Positions 33,040 to 43,160 of a stretch of 64,000 nt of DNA are shown here, piece by piece (the stretch's first letter is position 1; the number at the start of each line of letters is the position of its first letter). Origin of the DNA: Pseudogymnoascus destructans (lineage: Eukaryota > Ascomycota > Leotiomycetes > Thelebolales > Thelebolaceae); contig NW_020167530.1 of assembly GCF_001641265.1 (NCBI RefSeq), positions 186,001 through 250,000 of the forward strand, given 5' to 3'. A program made the position numbers and the translations under genes. A model generated the notes under the pieces. The model saw only the letters and a list, made by a program, of their open reading frames with translations, had not been told where the DNA came from and ran no database searches.

Positions 33040-33663
33040 AGGAGGGTACTATTCAGATGTGGGTTAGAGTAACGGCTCACAGTAACGGAATATATCACTA
33101 ATTAGCCTTATATAGCATTTGGAACCAGCTTGAACAATATATTATGTTAACTACTGCGATAGATACCAACCTTTGCGCTAGGTGGTAGGAAGGCTGGCCT
33201 CCCAAAGTCGACACAAACCTGTGTGCGATGGCGGTGGTGGTGATGGTAGGGAAGCCACTGTAAGCTGATGCATTCTGAGACATACGGCACTTATAACTCT
33301 AATGTAATTACCATAATTTATTATCTATATGATAAATTTATCCTAATTTCTATCAATATACCGTTACTATATACCGTTACTCTTGGTCACAGGACTAACA
33401 TCGTGATCTACAAGCTAAATATACTAAACTTCAGTTCGGGCTTTTTAAAAAAAAGCTCGGATGGTAAAAAAGCCTAGACCGAACCACGGTCTGGTCTTAA
33501 CCCTAGAGACTGGACCGAAGTTCAGTCCGGGCTTTGAAAAAAAGGAGGACCGAACCACGGTCCGGTCTTAACCCTAGAGACTGGACCGAAGTTCAGTCTG
33601 GGCTTTGAAAAAAAGGAGGACTGAACCACAGTCCGGTCTTTACGGTCCGGGCCGGCCAGTCTA
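33040..33663 (+). repeat. 3' subterminal region and terminus of the hAT element (71-bp repeats)
   Basis: Units starting GACCGAACCACGG at 33477 and 33548 and a diverged partial unit at 33619 have exactly 71-bp period and end in the terminus GGCCAGTCTA at 33663. Paired hexamer sites lie at 33069-33087 and 33362-33380. hAT transposases commonly bind repeated motifs next to their termini. Confidence 0.88.
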
Positions 33664-34471
33664 TTAAAGAGAGCTTACAGTCAGCAAATTGAAGATATGA
33701 TGCAGGCTCATATTATTCACATTACTAAGGATGACTTCTTTTCTGCCTTCCACGCTGCATTTAACATTGCAATGACAGAAAGCAATATTCAGGGAGGGTT
33801 TCGAGGTGCTGGGCTTATTCCATTTAGCCCTGAGAGTGTAATATCTACACTTGACCTTAGGTTTAAGATGCCAACACCTCCAACCTCTCACCCAAACACC
33901 GCTCAACCATGGGTTTCTCAGACACCAAATAACCCAACTGAAGCTGTATCACAGTCTACTTTCATTAAAAACCGAATTGCGCATCATTAAAATAGCTCTC
34001 CAACCTCAATCTATGCAGCTGTTAACCAGTTTACAAAGGGTGCATTGCAAATAATGCATCAATTAGCATTGTTAAAAGCAGAGAACCAAAACCTGCGACA
34101 GGCAAATGAAGTGCTAAGCAAGCGCCGGAGAGCTAAAAAAACACGACTACAGCAAGGGGGATCACTTAGTCAACAGGTAGCACAGGAGCTACAGGACGAG
34201 AGGGACATTGTGCAGCAAGTAGAGCAAGAAATAAGGGCAAGTAGTGGTCGGAAGCCAAGGGAAGAAACCCATGCACGTCGCTGTGGCAAGTGTGGTGAGA
34301 CTGGACACAATGCGCGCACTTGTCAGATTGTAATAGACAGGTCTGAGGAAGAGGACTCCGAGTAGTTTTAATTAATTTATATTGTTGTGGTGGATTTATT
34401 GCAATTCTTATGGGGTAGTCGCGATATTTTGGCACTTTCGCTTGTTTGGCACTTTCGTTATACATGCACGT
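33664..34471 (+). mobile_element. right half of the split Fot-gamma subtype b element
   Basis: It begins with the hAT target duplication TTAAAGAG and ends at the Fot terminus ACATGCACGT, next to TA 34472-34473. Together with 19677-20736 it makes one full-length element. Confidence 0.9.
33672..34365 (+). pseudogene. Fot-gamma transposase, C-terminal half
   Basis: The frame continues the catalytic-domain end and C-terminal region of the subtype-b transposase. A TAA at 33988-33990 replaces CAA found in the intact copy at 50577-50590. Downstream the same frame reopens and includes the CCHC knuckle (CGKCGETGHNARTC) and acidic end. Confidence 0.85.
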
Positions 34472-34489
34472 TACCTAACTATTATTTAG

Positions 34490-36345
34490 AGTATGCGGCT
34501 ACAACCAGAAGACGACCCAAAGGAAGCATTCTACAGTTACGTTCTTGAGACTGTAGTATCTCTTAACATATCATTCCGATCTGTTGAGAATCCTATTTGG
34601 AGAGAGATGGCATTATGGCAGAATGAGAAATATCCACTTCCTTCACCAACAACCTTACGGCGGTGCCTTGATGTTATGGTTAGTAATGCACAGCAGATTG
34701 CCCTTCATGGTCTTATACCTGGGGCAAGGTGTGCATTATCTCTTGACAATTGGTCTAGCCCTGGAACAAGGCACTCCTTTATGGGTATTATGGCAACATT
34801 CATTACTGATAAATGGGAATACTGTGAGGCTTTAATTGGGTTTGAGTATCTTGATGGAGCCCATACAGGGAAAGATCTTGCAACCATTGTCCAGCGTGTT
34901 ATATCCCAATATCACCTCGATGGTAGAGTTCATTGTATTACAACTGATAATGCAAGTAATAATACTTCAATGATGGGGGTTATTAACGACATGGTAAAAG
35001 AGCTATCATCAGAGCCAACAAGATACCATGATGGAGTCATTCACCATATACCATGCTTCGCACATATTGTCCAGCTTGTACAAAAGGCTCTCCTTGGGTC
35101 AATCCGATAAAACCCAACAAACTCAGAGCTACAAACTGACTGGGATGAAAATTCAGCCAACGAGATTAGAGATCTAAGTAGAGAGAGGGGCCTTACATGG
35201 ACCCTTGCCAAGGTATGTTCATAGTAATTTTTATAGTAATTGCCACTAATATAAAACTAGCTTCGGAAGCTAGCTGTCTTTGTGAATTCAAGTTCACAGC
35301 GAAGAGAGAGATTTATGGGAATCCAAAGACAGTGTATTAAAGATGGAGCAAAGGTCTTACGACTTATCCAAGATGTGTTAACGCGATGGGACTCAACCCT
35401 ACATATGATGCTACGAGCAGTCTTACTCCAAGAAGCAGTGAATAAGTTTACAACTGAGTTTACTGCAGCTAATATATTTTATATTAGTCCCCCAGAGTGG
35501 AAACACATCACCTACCTTATTGATGTTACTTGCCAGTTTAGCTTCTGGACCTCAAACATGGGTATAGCAAGTGGTGCTCGACTAGGCTTTGTTTTACCAG
35601 CATATGACGAGCTATTTGAAGGGCTTGAGGAGTGTACCCGTCGGCTAAAGCCACTACAAGACCCATGGATCAAAAAGCTTCTTATAGCTATTGATAAAGC
35701 TATTCAAAAGCTTGACAAGTATTATACAAGATCTTGTACAGGTACTGGAAGCTTCTATGCCTTTGGAGCTATTCTATCTCCCTGGTTAAAGATGGAAGTG
35801 TTTAACCCTGACTATTGTTGGTTAAATCCTGAAACAAACTGGCAGAGGCATTTTGAGAAGCAATTCCGGGCACTATATACTCAACATTACACCAACCAAG
35901 AAAGGTTAAAGCAGCACCAGTCACAGTATACAGAACTAGACAAGGACCCAATGGCTTTAATGTTAAATTGGAAGTGAAGCTATAACTTCTTAAGTCAGGC
36001 CACTGACCAGGGAGGAGAGATTGAGCGGTACCTTGCTCTCTTACTCAAATGATATTTCCTCATCATTCATATAGGTTGAATCAATAATATCCGTAACTGA
36101 CTAGTATTCAAAGAGCTGTTCCCGTTCGATTTTCTGTCGGTAGAAGACAAGCATAATACCCCTTATTGTCTCAAGGGCCATCTGGTTGCGCCTATAATTG
36201 CAGACAGCATGGGCAGTACTAAAGACCCGCTCAACGAGGGCTTCAGATGCAGGAATACAAAGTATATCCCGGGCCATAGCAGCAAGCCCAGGGAATAATC
36301 GCTCGTTATCTTTCCACCATAATAATGGTGGTTGGTGGGAGGGTG
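34490..36345 (+). pseudogene. second hAT transposase relic, C-terminus locally inverted
   Basis: An intron end (CTAACTATTATTTAG) precedes coding from about 34491. Core motifs ALSLDNWSSPG and TTDNASNN are hAT RNase H-like blocks. A TAA at 35108-35110 interrupts an otherwise continuing frame; a second intron lies at about 35214-35261; coding continues to 35977, where another stop intervenes, and then reads GGEIERYLA near 36030. The expected hATC block is on the opposite strand at 36340-36090 (WWKDNERLFPGLAAMARD, then ALVERVFSTAHAV). Flipping about 36033-36342 would restore the usual ERYLAP order. Clearly non-functional. Confidence 0.85.
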
Positions 36346-36403
36346 CTAGTAAAAGTTAGTAATTATTACTATAATTATTACATTTTTGAAATGATATGAT
36401 GTA

Positions 36404-38257
36404 ACGTAACGTATGGGGTAGTCGGACATACGGGGTAGTCGGACAAAAATGCCCGACTACCAACTCAGAACCTTCATACCTTCCACCATGAACATCCCAC
36501 AACCATACAGTCGTGCTCAGATTGAAGACAACATCCAAAAGGCTGTCATTGCGCTCCAATTGAAGGAATTCAAATCAATTAGACTTGCTGCAGACCACTT
36601 CGAAGTTCCTAAGTCAACTCTTGCTGATAGGATGTCTGGGAAGAAAACGCATGCTGTAGCTCACGAAATTGAACAAGCTCTCTCAAATGCAGAAGAAAAT
36701 ACACTAGCACGATGGATTACACGTCTCACTGTCACGGGTTTTCCTGCAACTCCTATGTTGATCAAGGAAATGGCTGAAGAAATTCGCGTACGACGCGTCC
36801 AAATCGTGTCTTCTCAAACCACTCTTCGGACCAATCCTACCCCCATAGGCCATGAATGGATCTATAGATTCTTAAAACGACATCCAAACTTTAAAGGGGT
36901 CTACTCAAGACAACTAGAGTCTGCACGACATAAAGAAGCCACTCCTATAAAGATTTCAGCTTGGTTTGACGCGTTTAAAGCACGAATTGAAGAGCGAAAG
37001 TACAAGCCATGCAACATCTATAATATGGAGGAGACAGGTTTTGCAGTTGGAGAGACTTAATCCACACGAATAATTGTTGATTCTACCTTGAAATCCAATT
37101 GGAAGGTCACAGCTGGGAAGCAGGAGTGGATAACTGTACTTGAATGCATTGATGCAGACGGTGGTGCTTTACCACCTATGATTATATTCAAGGCTAAGAA
37201 TACCAATTCAAGTTGGATTCCAAAGGACACCCCTACAAACTGGCACTTCTCAACAAGTAATAGTGGCTGGACTTCAAACAGTCATGGATTTGAGTGGTTG
37301 CGGAAGGTATTTGAGCCTGAGTCACGCAAAAAGTCTGGAAATCACCCGCGAATGTTGATTATGGATGGCCATTCTAGTCACATTACTGGCGATATGATTG
37401 CACTGTGCATTGAGAATGACATCGACCTTCTTATTCTACCACCTCATTGCTCTCATCTACTCCAACCACTTGATGTTGGGGTGTATGGACCTCTTAAGCG
37501 ATTTCATGCTCAGGAAGTAGATCGGTATACTCGAGCAGGAATAAAGCGAATCCAGCGCTCCCACTGGGTTGAAATCTTCTGGTGTATTCGAGAGAAGGGT
37601 CTTATACCTCAAAACATTAGAAGTGGGTGGAGGGCAGCAGGTTTAATACCCTTTCTCCCAGAAAGAGTTCTGGCTAACCTTCCACTTCCACCAACCGAAC
37701 CACCTCGCACTCCTCAAAACTCAACCAATATCACTACTCTGGATCTCTCAATACTCTGAAGTTCTCCTCCAGATGGAACTGAACTAAGGCATGCAAATTT
37801 AGTATTTAATTCAAGTATGGCAACTTGTGACTCTCCTGCTTCACCAACTCGACGCTATGCCAAGAGAATGACTAGGCTGGTTGAAAGTCAGAATGCTGAA
37901 CTCAGCATCCTTTGGAAGGAGGTAAAAGAGTACAAAGAGATACTTGAGACACGAAAGAAAAGAACTACCGGCAAGAGAATTAAGTTGCAAGGCGAATTTG
38001 TATTCAGTACCGAGGAAGTGTTGAAAATTGTCCGGGAGGCAGAGTTGAAGTCAACTGAGAAAAGACCACGTGGAAGGCCATGCAAACGGCCAATTAAAGA
38101 AGTAGACGAGGAAGTTGAAGAGAAAGAGGTAGAGAACGATTCAAGCGACCCAGAATTGGAATTGGAGGAGTGTGTGGCACGTAGGACTTGGTCAACTAGA
38201 GTAGAATAAACTTTTTGTCTGACTACCCCATATGTCCGACTACCCCATACGTTACGT
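36404..38257 (+). mobile_element. full-length Fot/pogo-like element, family beta (1854 bp)
   Basis: Termini ACGTAACGTATGGGGTAGTC at 36404 and its complement ending 38257, flanked by TA 36402-36403 and 38258-38259. A second GGGGTAGTCGGACA motif follows each terminus. Closely related to the fragment at 16674-17520. Confidence 0.93.
36449..38209 (+). pseudogene. Fot-beta transposase with two nonsense changes
   Basis: Frame from ATG 36449 (the more usual start may be the internal ATG at 36488). The Psq-type helix-turn-helix is visible (SIRLAADHFEVPKSTLADR) and then a DDE domain. TAA at 37058-37060 and TGA at 37757-37759 interrupt the frame; the second is CGA in the copy at 16722. The first catalytic position reads NMEETGF where the family has NMDETGF, so even without the stops the triad would be altered. 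Second and third acidic residues (IMDGHSSH, LQPLDVGV) are present. Confidence 0.9.
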
Positions 38258-38259
38258 TA

Positions 38260-38639
38260 TCGTTACTTGAGCAAGCGCTTCATGGGCCTATCTGGCAAAG
38301 CATCCCAGCTGAGAGCTCACAGCACAATGGGATCAACGAAGTAGAGGGTTGGATAGAGTCAAGTAATTAGTATATATCGTAGCTAGCTAGTATAACAAAG
38401 ATACTCCTCTACTGTTGGTGGTGGTACTAGAAACCTTGTCCCGATCAAATTGTCACGAATACAGGTATAACAGTTTCACAGCAGTATTCCAGCTTTAAAG
38501 TGAGCAGCTACAGGCTGCGATTGTGACTGTAACCCCTTGTCAAATGCTGTATACGTCCATAATTGTTGTGTTAACCCAAAGGCGTTCTCTAACTGCAATT
38601 CTTACAGACGATAGCGCCTTATTAAACTGCTTCTGCTTT
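38260..38639. other. spacer between Fot-beta and a Harbinger relic
   Basis: AT-rich sequence with no recognisable gene; its right part may be the degraded 3' end of the adjacent Harbinger-type relic. Confidence 0.4.
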
Positions 38640-39537
38640 TGCGGAAGATATCGATGACCATTACCCTCTGTACAATGGTAGGCAGGGTCCCCATAAAGAT
38701 ATTAATCCTTTCTTTCTCCTATAGTATACCGGATCCGCTGTACGCAGCCAGAATCCTGCCATATTCGCCAGTCGTTTGCAGGTCCGTTATATGGTCCAAT
38801 TAAGGATGATACAAGCCCGTCTGGGGTTACAATTGCTTGGAAGTGCATTCCGTGCTTCTTTTGATATCCAGAAAATCACTGCCGCTGGACTTCGGAGTCT
38901 CCTGCTGGTCGACAAAAGCCTTGGAAGGTTCCGTCCACGAACCCCCATATTTGACCACACCCACCACTGTCTTCAATCGCTTCTTCAAATTGTAACAGCT
39001 TCTTGTATGTAAGGTATGGGTGCCACTCGAGTACAGCCTCAAACTCATGTACTAAGTGGCTCATTACATCATTGAAAACTGTAGAGAGCCATGCTGGCGA
39101 TCGCCCAAAAAGATCAGCGCAGGTTGACCAACGTCCTGGATACGCAAGGCAAGTTAGGACTACACAAAGAGCAGTCTCTAAGTCTGGCTTTACCCGGTCT
39201 CTCTATTCAATTTTATAAAGCTGAAGAAGTGGCACAAGCGGGCGATTTCCTCGATTGAAAACCTTAATAGTATAAGAACCTATACCCCAAACCTCAACCC
39301 CTATTCAATTACTTACCAGAACTTGTGAACTACCCGCCCTGGAGTTTGACTACCCCACGATTGTAGATTCCAGTTGAACTTCTCATATTCGTATGTAATC
39401 CGGGCTTGTGGGCGTTGAGTTATATGTAAAGACCATATAAGCCACCGATAATATCGGCGCCGGCGATGACGTCGAACAAGTAAGGCTGCTGTGCAAACAG
39501 TAAGAGCAATCAACTCTAGCTCTTCGGTATCCGACAT
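38640..39537 (-). pseudogene. PIF/Harbinger-type DDE nuclease relic
   Basis: Reading leftward from 39537, several frames in succession look like a HARBI1-type nuclease: an N-terminal part (MSDTEELELIALTVC), then LVHEFEAVLEWHPYLTY, then the nuclease core CGQIWGFVDGTFQGFCRP with its first catalytic Asp, and after a frameshift GMHFQAIVTPDGLVSSLIG and GPANDWRIWQDS. At least two frameshifts and stops separate these blocks. Terminal repeats were not identified. I am confident of the superfamily because of the VDGT and IVTPDGL blocks, but the element limits are approximate. Confidence 0.7.
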
Positions 39538-39922
39538 TAGGTTATATTACTATAACCTCCTTTATTTTTACACAATATAGTAGCTACGTCGCAAAGATAT
39601 TTTATAACGAAAGTGGTGGTTGAATAGGGGTAATTTGCAAAGTGTTAAAGCTAAAGTTTTTGGTATAGTACAGAAATTTATTGAATATACAAAATTTTGT
39701 ATATGAAATACATTTAAGCAAGTCTATCTTGTTTATTACATAGTATTATGTTAAAATACAAGCCTAGTTAAAAGTTAAGACAGACTAATTATTAAACAGA
39801 AACTGGCTTAATTGTATATCTATTTATTCAGTCGCTGTGGTACTTATCAGATTTGATGGCGGAAATGGAGCTTTGAGGGTCTTCAGTCATCCACTAATCA
39901 ACGTGTTAACTGGTGAGGATAC
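39538..39922. other. AT-rich spacer
   Basis: No gene or clear repeat; possibly the 5' flank of the Harbinger relic. Confidence 0.4.
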
Positions 39923-40168
39923 TGTAATGGTGGGTGCACCAGATGTGAGAATCTAGCCATCCAAGGAAGGGATGATTTTACTAAGACAACACACTGTCTT
40001 AGGAAAAAGAGCCAAAGGGTCATAGCTTAGATTATTCCACAATGCAGCAATCAGGTGTATGATGTAGTGGAGTGGTGTAGACAAGTTGTAACAAATGTTG
40101 AGTCTGAGAACTCAGGGATAAGTTAGAGGTTAGCACCTCACTGACTTTTCAGAAACAAGGAGTAACAA
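39923..40168 (-). repeat. family-A LTR fragment (3' end only)
   Basis: It matches the 3' (CCATTACA) end of family-A LTRs over about 246 bp and stops abruptly at 40168, where hAT sequence begins. Confidence 0.88.
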
Positions 40169-41107
40169 TCCCATCGAGTTGATACATCTTGAATAAGTCG
40201 AAGAAGTCTCTGAGATGGTTGACCCAGTTCATGTTTGCCTTTTGCAAAGTCATAAACCTGTTCCTTTGAGTATGACTTGAATTAACAAGAGCTTCCGGAG
40301 CTATGAGATATTAGAAAAAGCTACCAGAAGATTACCAGAACTAACAAGAGAATATATACCTTTCCAAGTGTAAATCCGATATCCTTGTCTTTTTGTAACT
40401 TTGCAAGGCCCTCCATCTGGTTCTCTTCTTCCCAGTTCATTAAGATCTCTTGATTTGTTGGTGTAATCCGGATTCGGCCAAGGAGAGCACTAAGGGCAAG
40501 TTGAATACGTGAGCTAGGCAGGGTATGTGTTGTAACTTTCCTCCAATAAAATGCTCATTGTCCGCAATACTATTGAGCATTATTTCCACATCTCTCATCA
40601 CCGAAGTGTTATTTGACGCATTATCAGTCGTAATGGATATAATTCGTCCTTCTAAATGCTGCCTTGTGATAACTTTTTCAAGTATTCCACATAACTCAGC
40701 ACCAGTATGCTCTGTATATATAGGTTCAAAGCCAATCAAGACCTCTTGCATTTTCCAATGACGGTCGATAAACGGTGCAATAACACCCATAAACGAAAGT
40801 CGAGTAACACTTAACCAACAGTCGAGCGATAATGCAATCTTTGAACCAGGAACAACATCTTCTGGCATCTCTTCTTCAATTTGTGTGAGCTTTGTTGTTA
40901 AGAGGTTTCGAATAGTTGTTGCTGAGGGTAGTGGATAGTGAGGATTCTGTAAGATAGCAAGCCTTTTCCATTTAGTATCCTCGACTAAGCAGAACGAGCT
41001 ATGAGTCGAGATAACTGTGTATAGAACTTGTTCATAAAATGTCTCTTGTGTGAGAATATGATCCTATTATAGATATTAACCTACATGATTCTGGTAATAA
41101 TCTGGTA
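40169..41107 (-). pseudogene. hAT transposase fragment
   Basis: The minus-strand frame 40868-40440 includes KIALSLDCWLSVTRLSFMG and TTDNASNNTS, the RNase H-like core of hAT transposases, most like the relic at 34490. Further upstream coding-like sequence extends to about 41100. The rest is missing and both ends abut family-A LTR pieces. Confidence 0.8.
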
Positions 41108-41310
41108 GACTAGATTCTCACATCTGGTGCACCCACCATTACATGTTGGAGGCTTGGAGGATGTCGACATACTACTCAACGATTGCTACAACCCTCTATA
41201 ATTTATTACATGTCATCGTTCCTTAGTTACTGGGCCGATATTACCACATAGCACATCTCTACAACCCTCTATGATTCATTACATGACATCACTCCTTAGT
41301 TACTGGGCTA
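41108..41310 (+). repeat. two family-A LTR pieces joined out of order
   Basis: 41110-41144 is the 3' terminal piece (CATCTGGTGCACCCACCATTACA region); after 20 bp, 41165-41310 is a piece of the 5' half (GATTGCTACAACCCTCTA and repeats). Order and joins show rearrangement. Confidence 0.75.
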
Positions 41311-42222
41311 ATGAGGAGTAAGTTTACCCCTTTTCAGTTTTTGAGGGTTTCTTGTAGGCTGAGGTGCTGGATTTTTTGTAGATCTCTTTATAGAGGCGTA
41401 TAAGTCCACAGATTCAGGTGCCGAGTCCTTAGCAGTTGGTGTAGAGGTGTAATTGTTGAAATTTTTTGTTGGATGCCAGTCTTGGTTCTTCTCCTTTCTT
41501 CTTTCAAAAAGCCTATCATCAAGTCTGACAGCTTTCTCTATAAGTGTTTGAAGTGTTGTAGGGCGTTCTTTTTTGCTGAGTTTATCCTTAATAGAGCTCT
41601 TGAGCCCTTGGTAGTAAGTGAAGACTAAGGCTTCTTCATTCCAAGTCAAGTGAGAAATGATTCTCCTAAATTCTGTTGTATACTGAGCAGCAGAGGTCTT
41701 TTGACGTAGCTTCTGTAGCTCTCTATCTGCTGTAGCAGTTTCGTTGATGTCTCCAAAGGTCCTGGTAAGTTCCTCTTGAAACTGGTCATAAGAGGTAATC
41801 AAAGGTGAAGTCGTATTTTGGTTATTGCTACTAAGTCTTCTAAGATATGGCTCAAAGAAGTTGAATGCAGATCCATGGAGGTAGCTGGCAGCAAAATAGA
41901 TCTTCTGAATGTCTGAGGTGAACTGATGAGGCCGGAGGGTGAAGTAGATGTCCAGTTGCATAAGAAATCCCTTCAACTTCCTCCTGTCTCCATGGTATAA
42001 ATCTGGTGTTTGCACTTTAGGAATTGCACCTGGGGTACCTGACATAGCCAGAGGAGCTGTGGGAAGCTCTGTATGATGTGTCTGAGTTGAAGATTGTGTT
42101 CCTGAAGTGTTGGCTTGAAAGGTGTTTTCCAAATTCTCAAGTTTGTTTGCTATAGTTTGTATAAAGGCAAACAGTTGTTGCATCTGCTGTTCAGCAGTAG
42201 TTGTAGGAGCTTGGTCATCCAT
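41308..42222 (-). CDS. Gag protein of family-A Gypsy element (truncated)
   Basis: ATG 42222 opens 304 residues ending at a stop where the sequence joins LTR fragments. It has an N-terminal helical region (LFAFIQTIANKLENLENTF), then the retrotransposon gag core (TPDLYHGDRRKLKGFLMQLD, YLHGSAFNFFEPYL, then ELTRTFGDINETATADREL and YTTEFRRIISHLTWNE). It ends before the CCHC nucleocapsid knuckle, so the C-terminus is probably missing. It would package element RNA into particles. Confidence 0.85.
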   Translation of the reverse strand: MDDQAPTTTAEQQMQQLFAFIQTIANKLENLENTFQANTSGTQSSTQTHHTELPTAPLAMSGTPGAIPKVQTPDLYHGDRRKLKGFLMQLDIYFTLRPHQFTSDIQKIYFAASYLHGSAFNFFEPYLRRLSSNNQNTTSPLITSYDQFQEELTRTFGDINETATADRELQKLRQKTSAAQYTTEFRRIISHLTWNEEALVFTYYQGLKSSIKDKLSKKERPTTLQTLIEKAVRLDDRLFERRKEKNQDWHPTKNFNNYTSTPTAKDSAPESVDLYASIKRSTKNPAPQPTRNPQKLKRGKLTPH

Positions 42223-43160
42223 TGTAGTATCGAAGTGCTGCTATAGAAATAGTTGAAGCTTGAAGCAGACAAGGTGTAATGGTGGGTGCACCAGATGTGA
42301 GAATCTAGCCACCCAAGGAAGGGGATTAATTTTACTAAGACAACACACTGTCTTAGGAAACAGAGCCAAAGGGTCGTAGCTTAGACTATTCCACAATGCA
42401 GCAATCAAGTGTATGATGTAGTGGAGTGGTTTAGACAAGTTGTAACAAATGTTAAGTCTGAGAACTCAGGGATAAGTCAGAGGTTAGCACCTCACTGACT
42501 TTTCAGAAACAAGGAGTAACAAGATCAATGCTTGGAAGCTTGGAAAAGACATGGAAGTATGTGATAGTCGATTTACTGTATTGTCTGCTTGCCCTTTCTT
42601 AAGGAAATAGCAATCCTATTTATGCTAAAGGAGTGTAGTTCTCTCATTTTCCAAGACTTTCCATAACTAACCAGGCTTGGTAACTGTAGTCGATATAAGA
42701 GAATCCCATAGAACCATCTCCTAGGTTCCTAGCCTATAGGAAGTGAAAGGAGGTCCAAGGTCAGAGTACCCCTATAGACAGATTATGTCATAACTTAACC
42801 AATCTTGTAGGTAACTAAGGAGCGATGACGTGTAATGAATCATAGATGGTTGTAGAAGCTTTTGGAGCTATCGTTCATGTTCCTAGGCCTCTAGTTGATA
42901 GAGATATGTCATGTGTAGTATTAGCCCAGTAACTAAGGAGTGATGTCATGTAATGAATCATAGAGGGTTGTAGAGATATGCTATGTGGTCATATCAGCCC
43001 AGTAACTAAGGAGCAATGACGTGTAATGAATCATAGAGGGTTGTAGCAATCGTTGAGTAGTATGCCAAAATATGTATAGTGACTTGTAGTTGAGGAGGAG
43101 ATTTCTAAGTTTGCTCTTGAGTTTGATAGCAAACTGAGTGCAACGAATGTCAGTATGACA
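41311..43160 (-). mobile_element. family-A Gypsy element remnant: 5' LTR plus gag only
   Basis: On the minus strand the order is 5' LTR (43160-42275), a leader with a self-complementary primer-binding site (42272-42263), and gag (42222-41311). Immediately after the gag stop the sequence is reverse-oriented LTR material, so protease, reverse transcriptase and integrase are gone. This is the only place in the window that ties family-A LTRs to coding sequence. Confidence 0.85.
42275..43160 (-). repeat. 5' LTR, family A (886 bp)
   Basis: TGTCATACTG to CCATTACA on the minus strand. It contains one copy of the 16-bp unit that is repeated in other copies. A TATA-like CATAAATAGG lies about 30-40 bp upstream of AAGCAGACAA (42590-42581), which is complementary to the primer-binding site. 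The segment outside at 43161 is unrelated. Confidence 0.9.

Larger units (their letters stand above)
27013..33663 (+). mobile_element. body and 3' end of the composite hAT element carrying a histone H3-like gene
   Basis: The right terminus GGCCAGTCTA ends at 33663, followed by the target duplication TTAAAGAG (33664-33671); it mirrors the terminus at 19676. The body holds a minus-strand histone H3-like gene, a plus-strand acidic-tail protein gene and a plus-strand hAT transposase gene. Fourteen paired sites with 13-bp period (GTAACG-N7-GTAACG or complement) are spread through promoters, introns and intergenic parts, and a six-unit array lies at 30030. These sites were not seen elsewhere in the window except in the 5' fragment at 19009-19676. 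The left limit here is an inversion breakpoint, not a transposon end. Confidence 0.8.
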
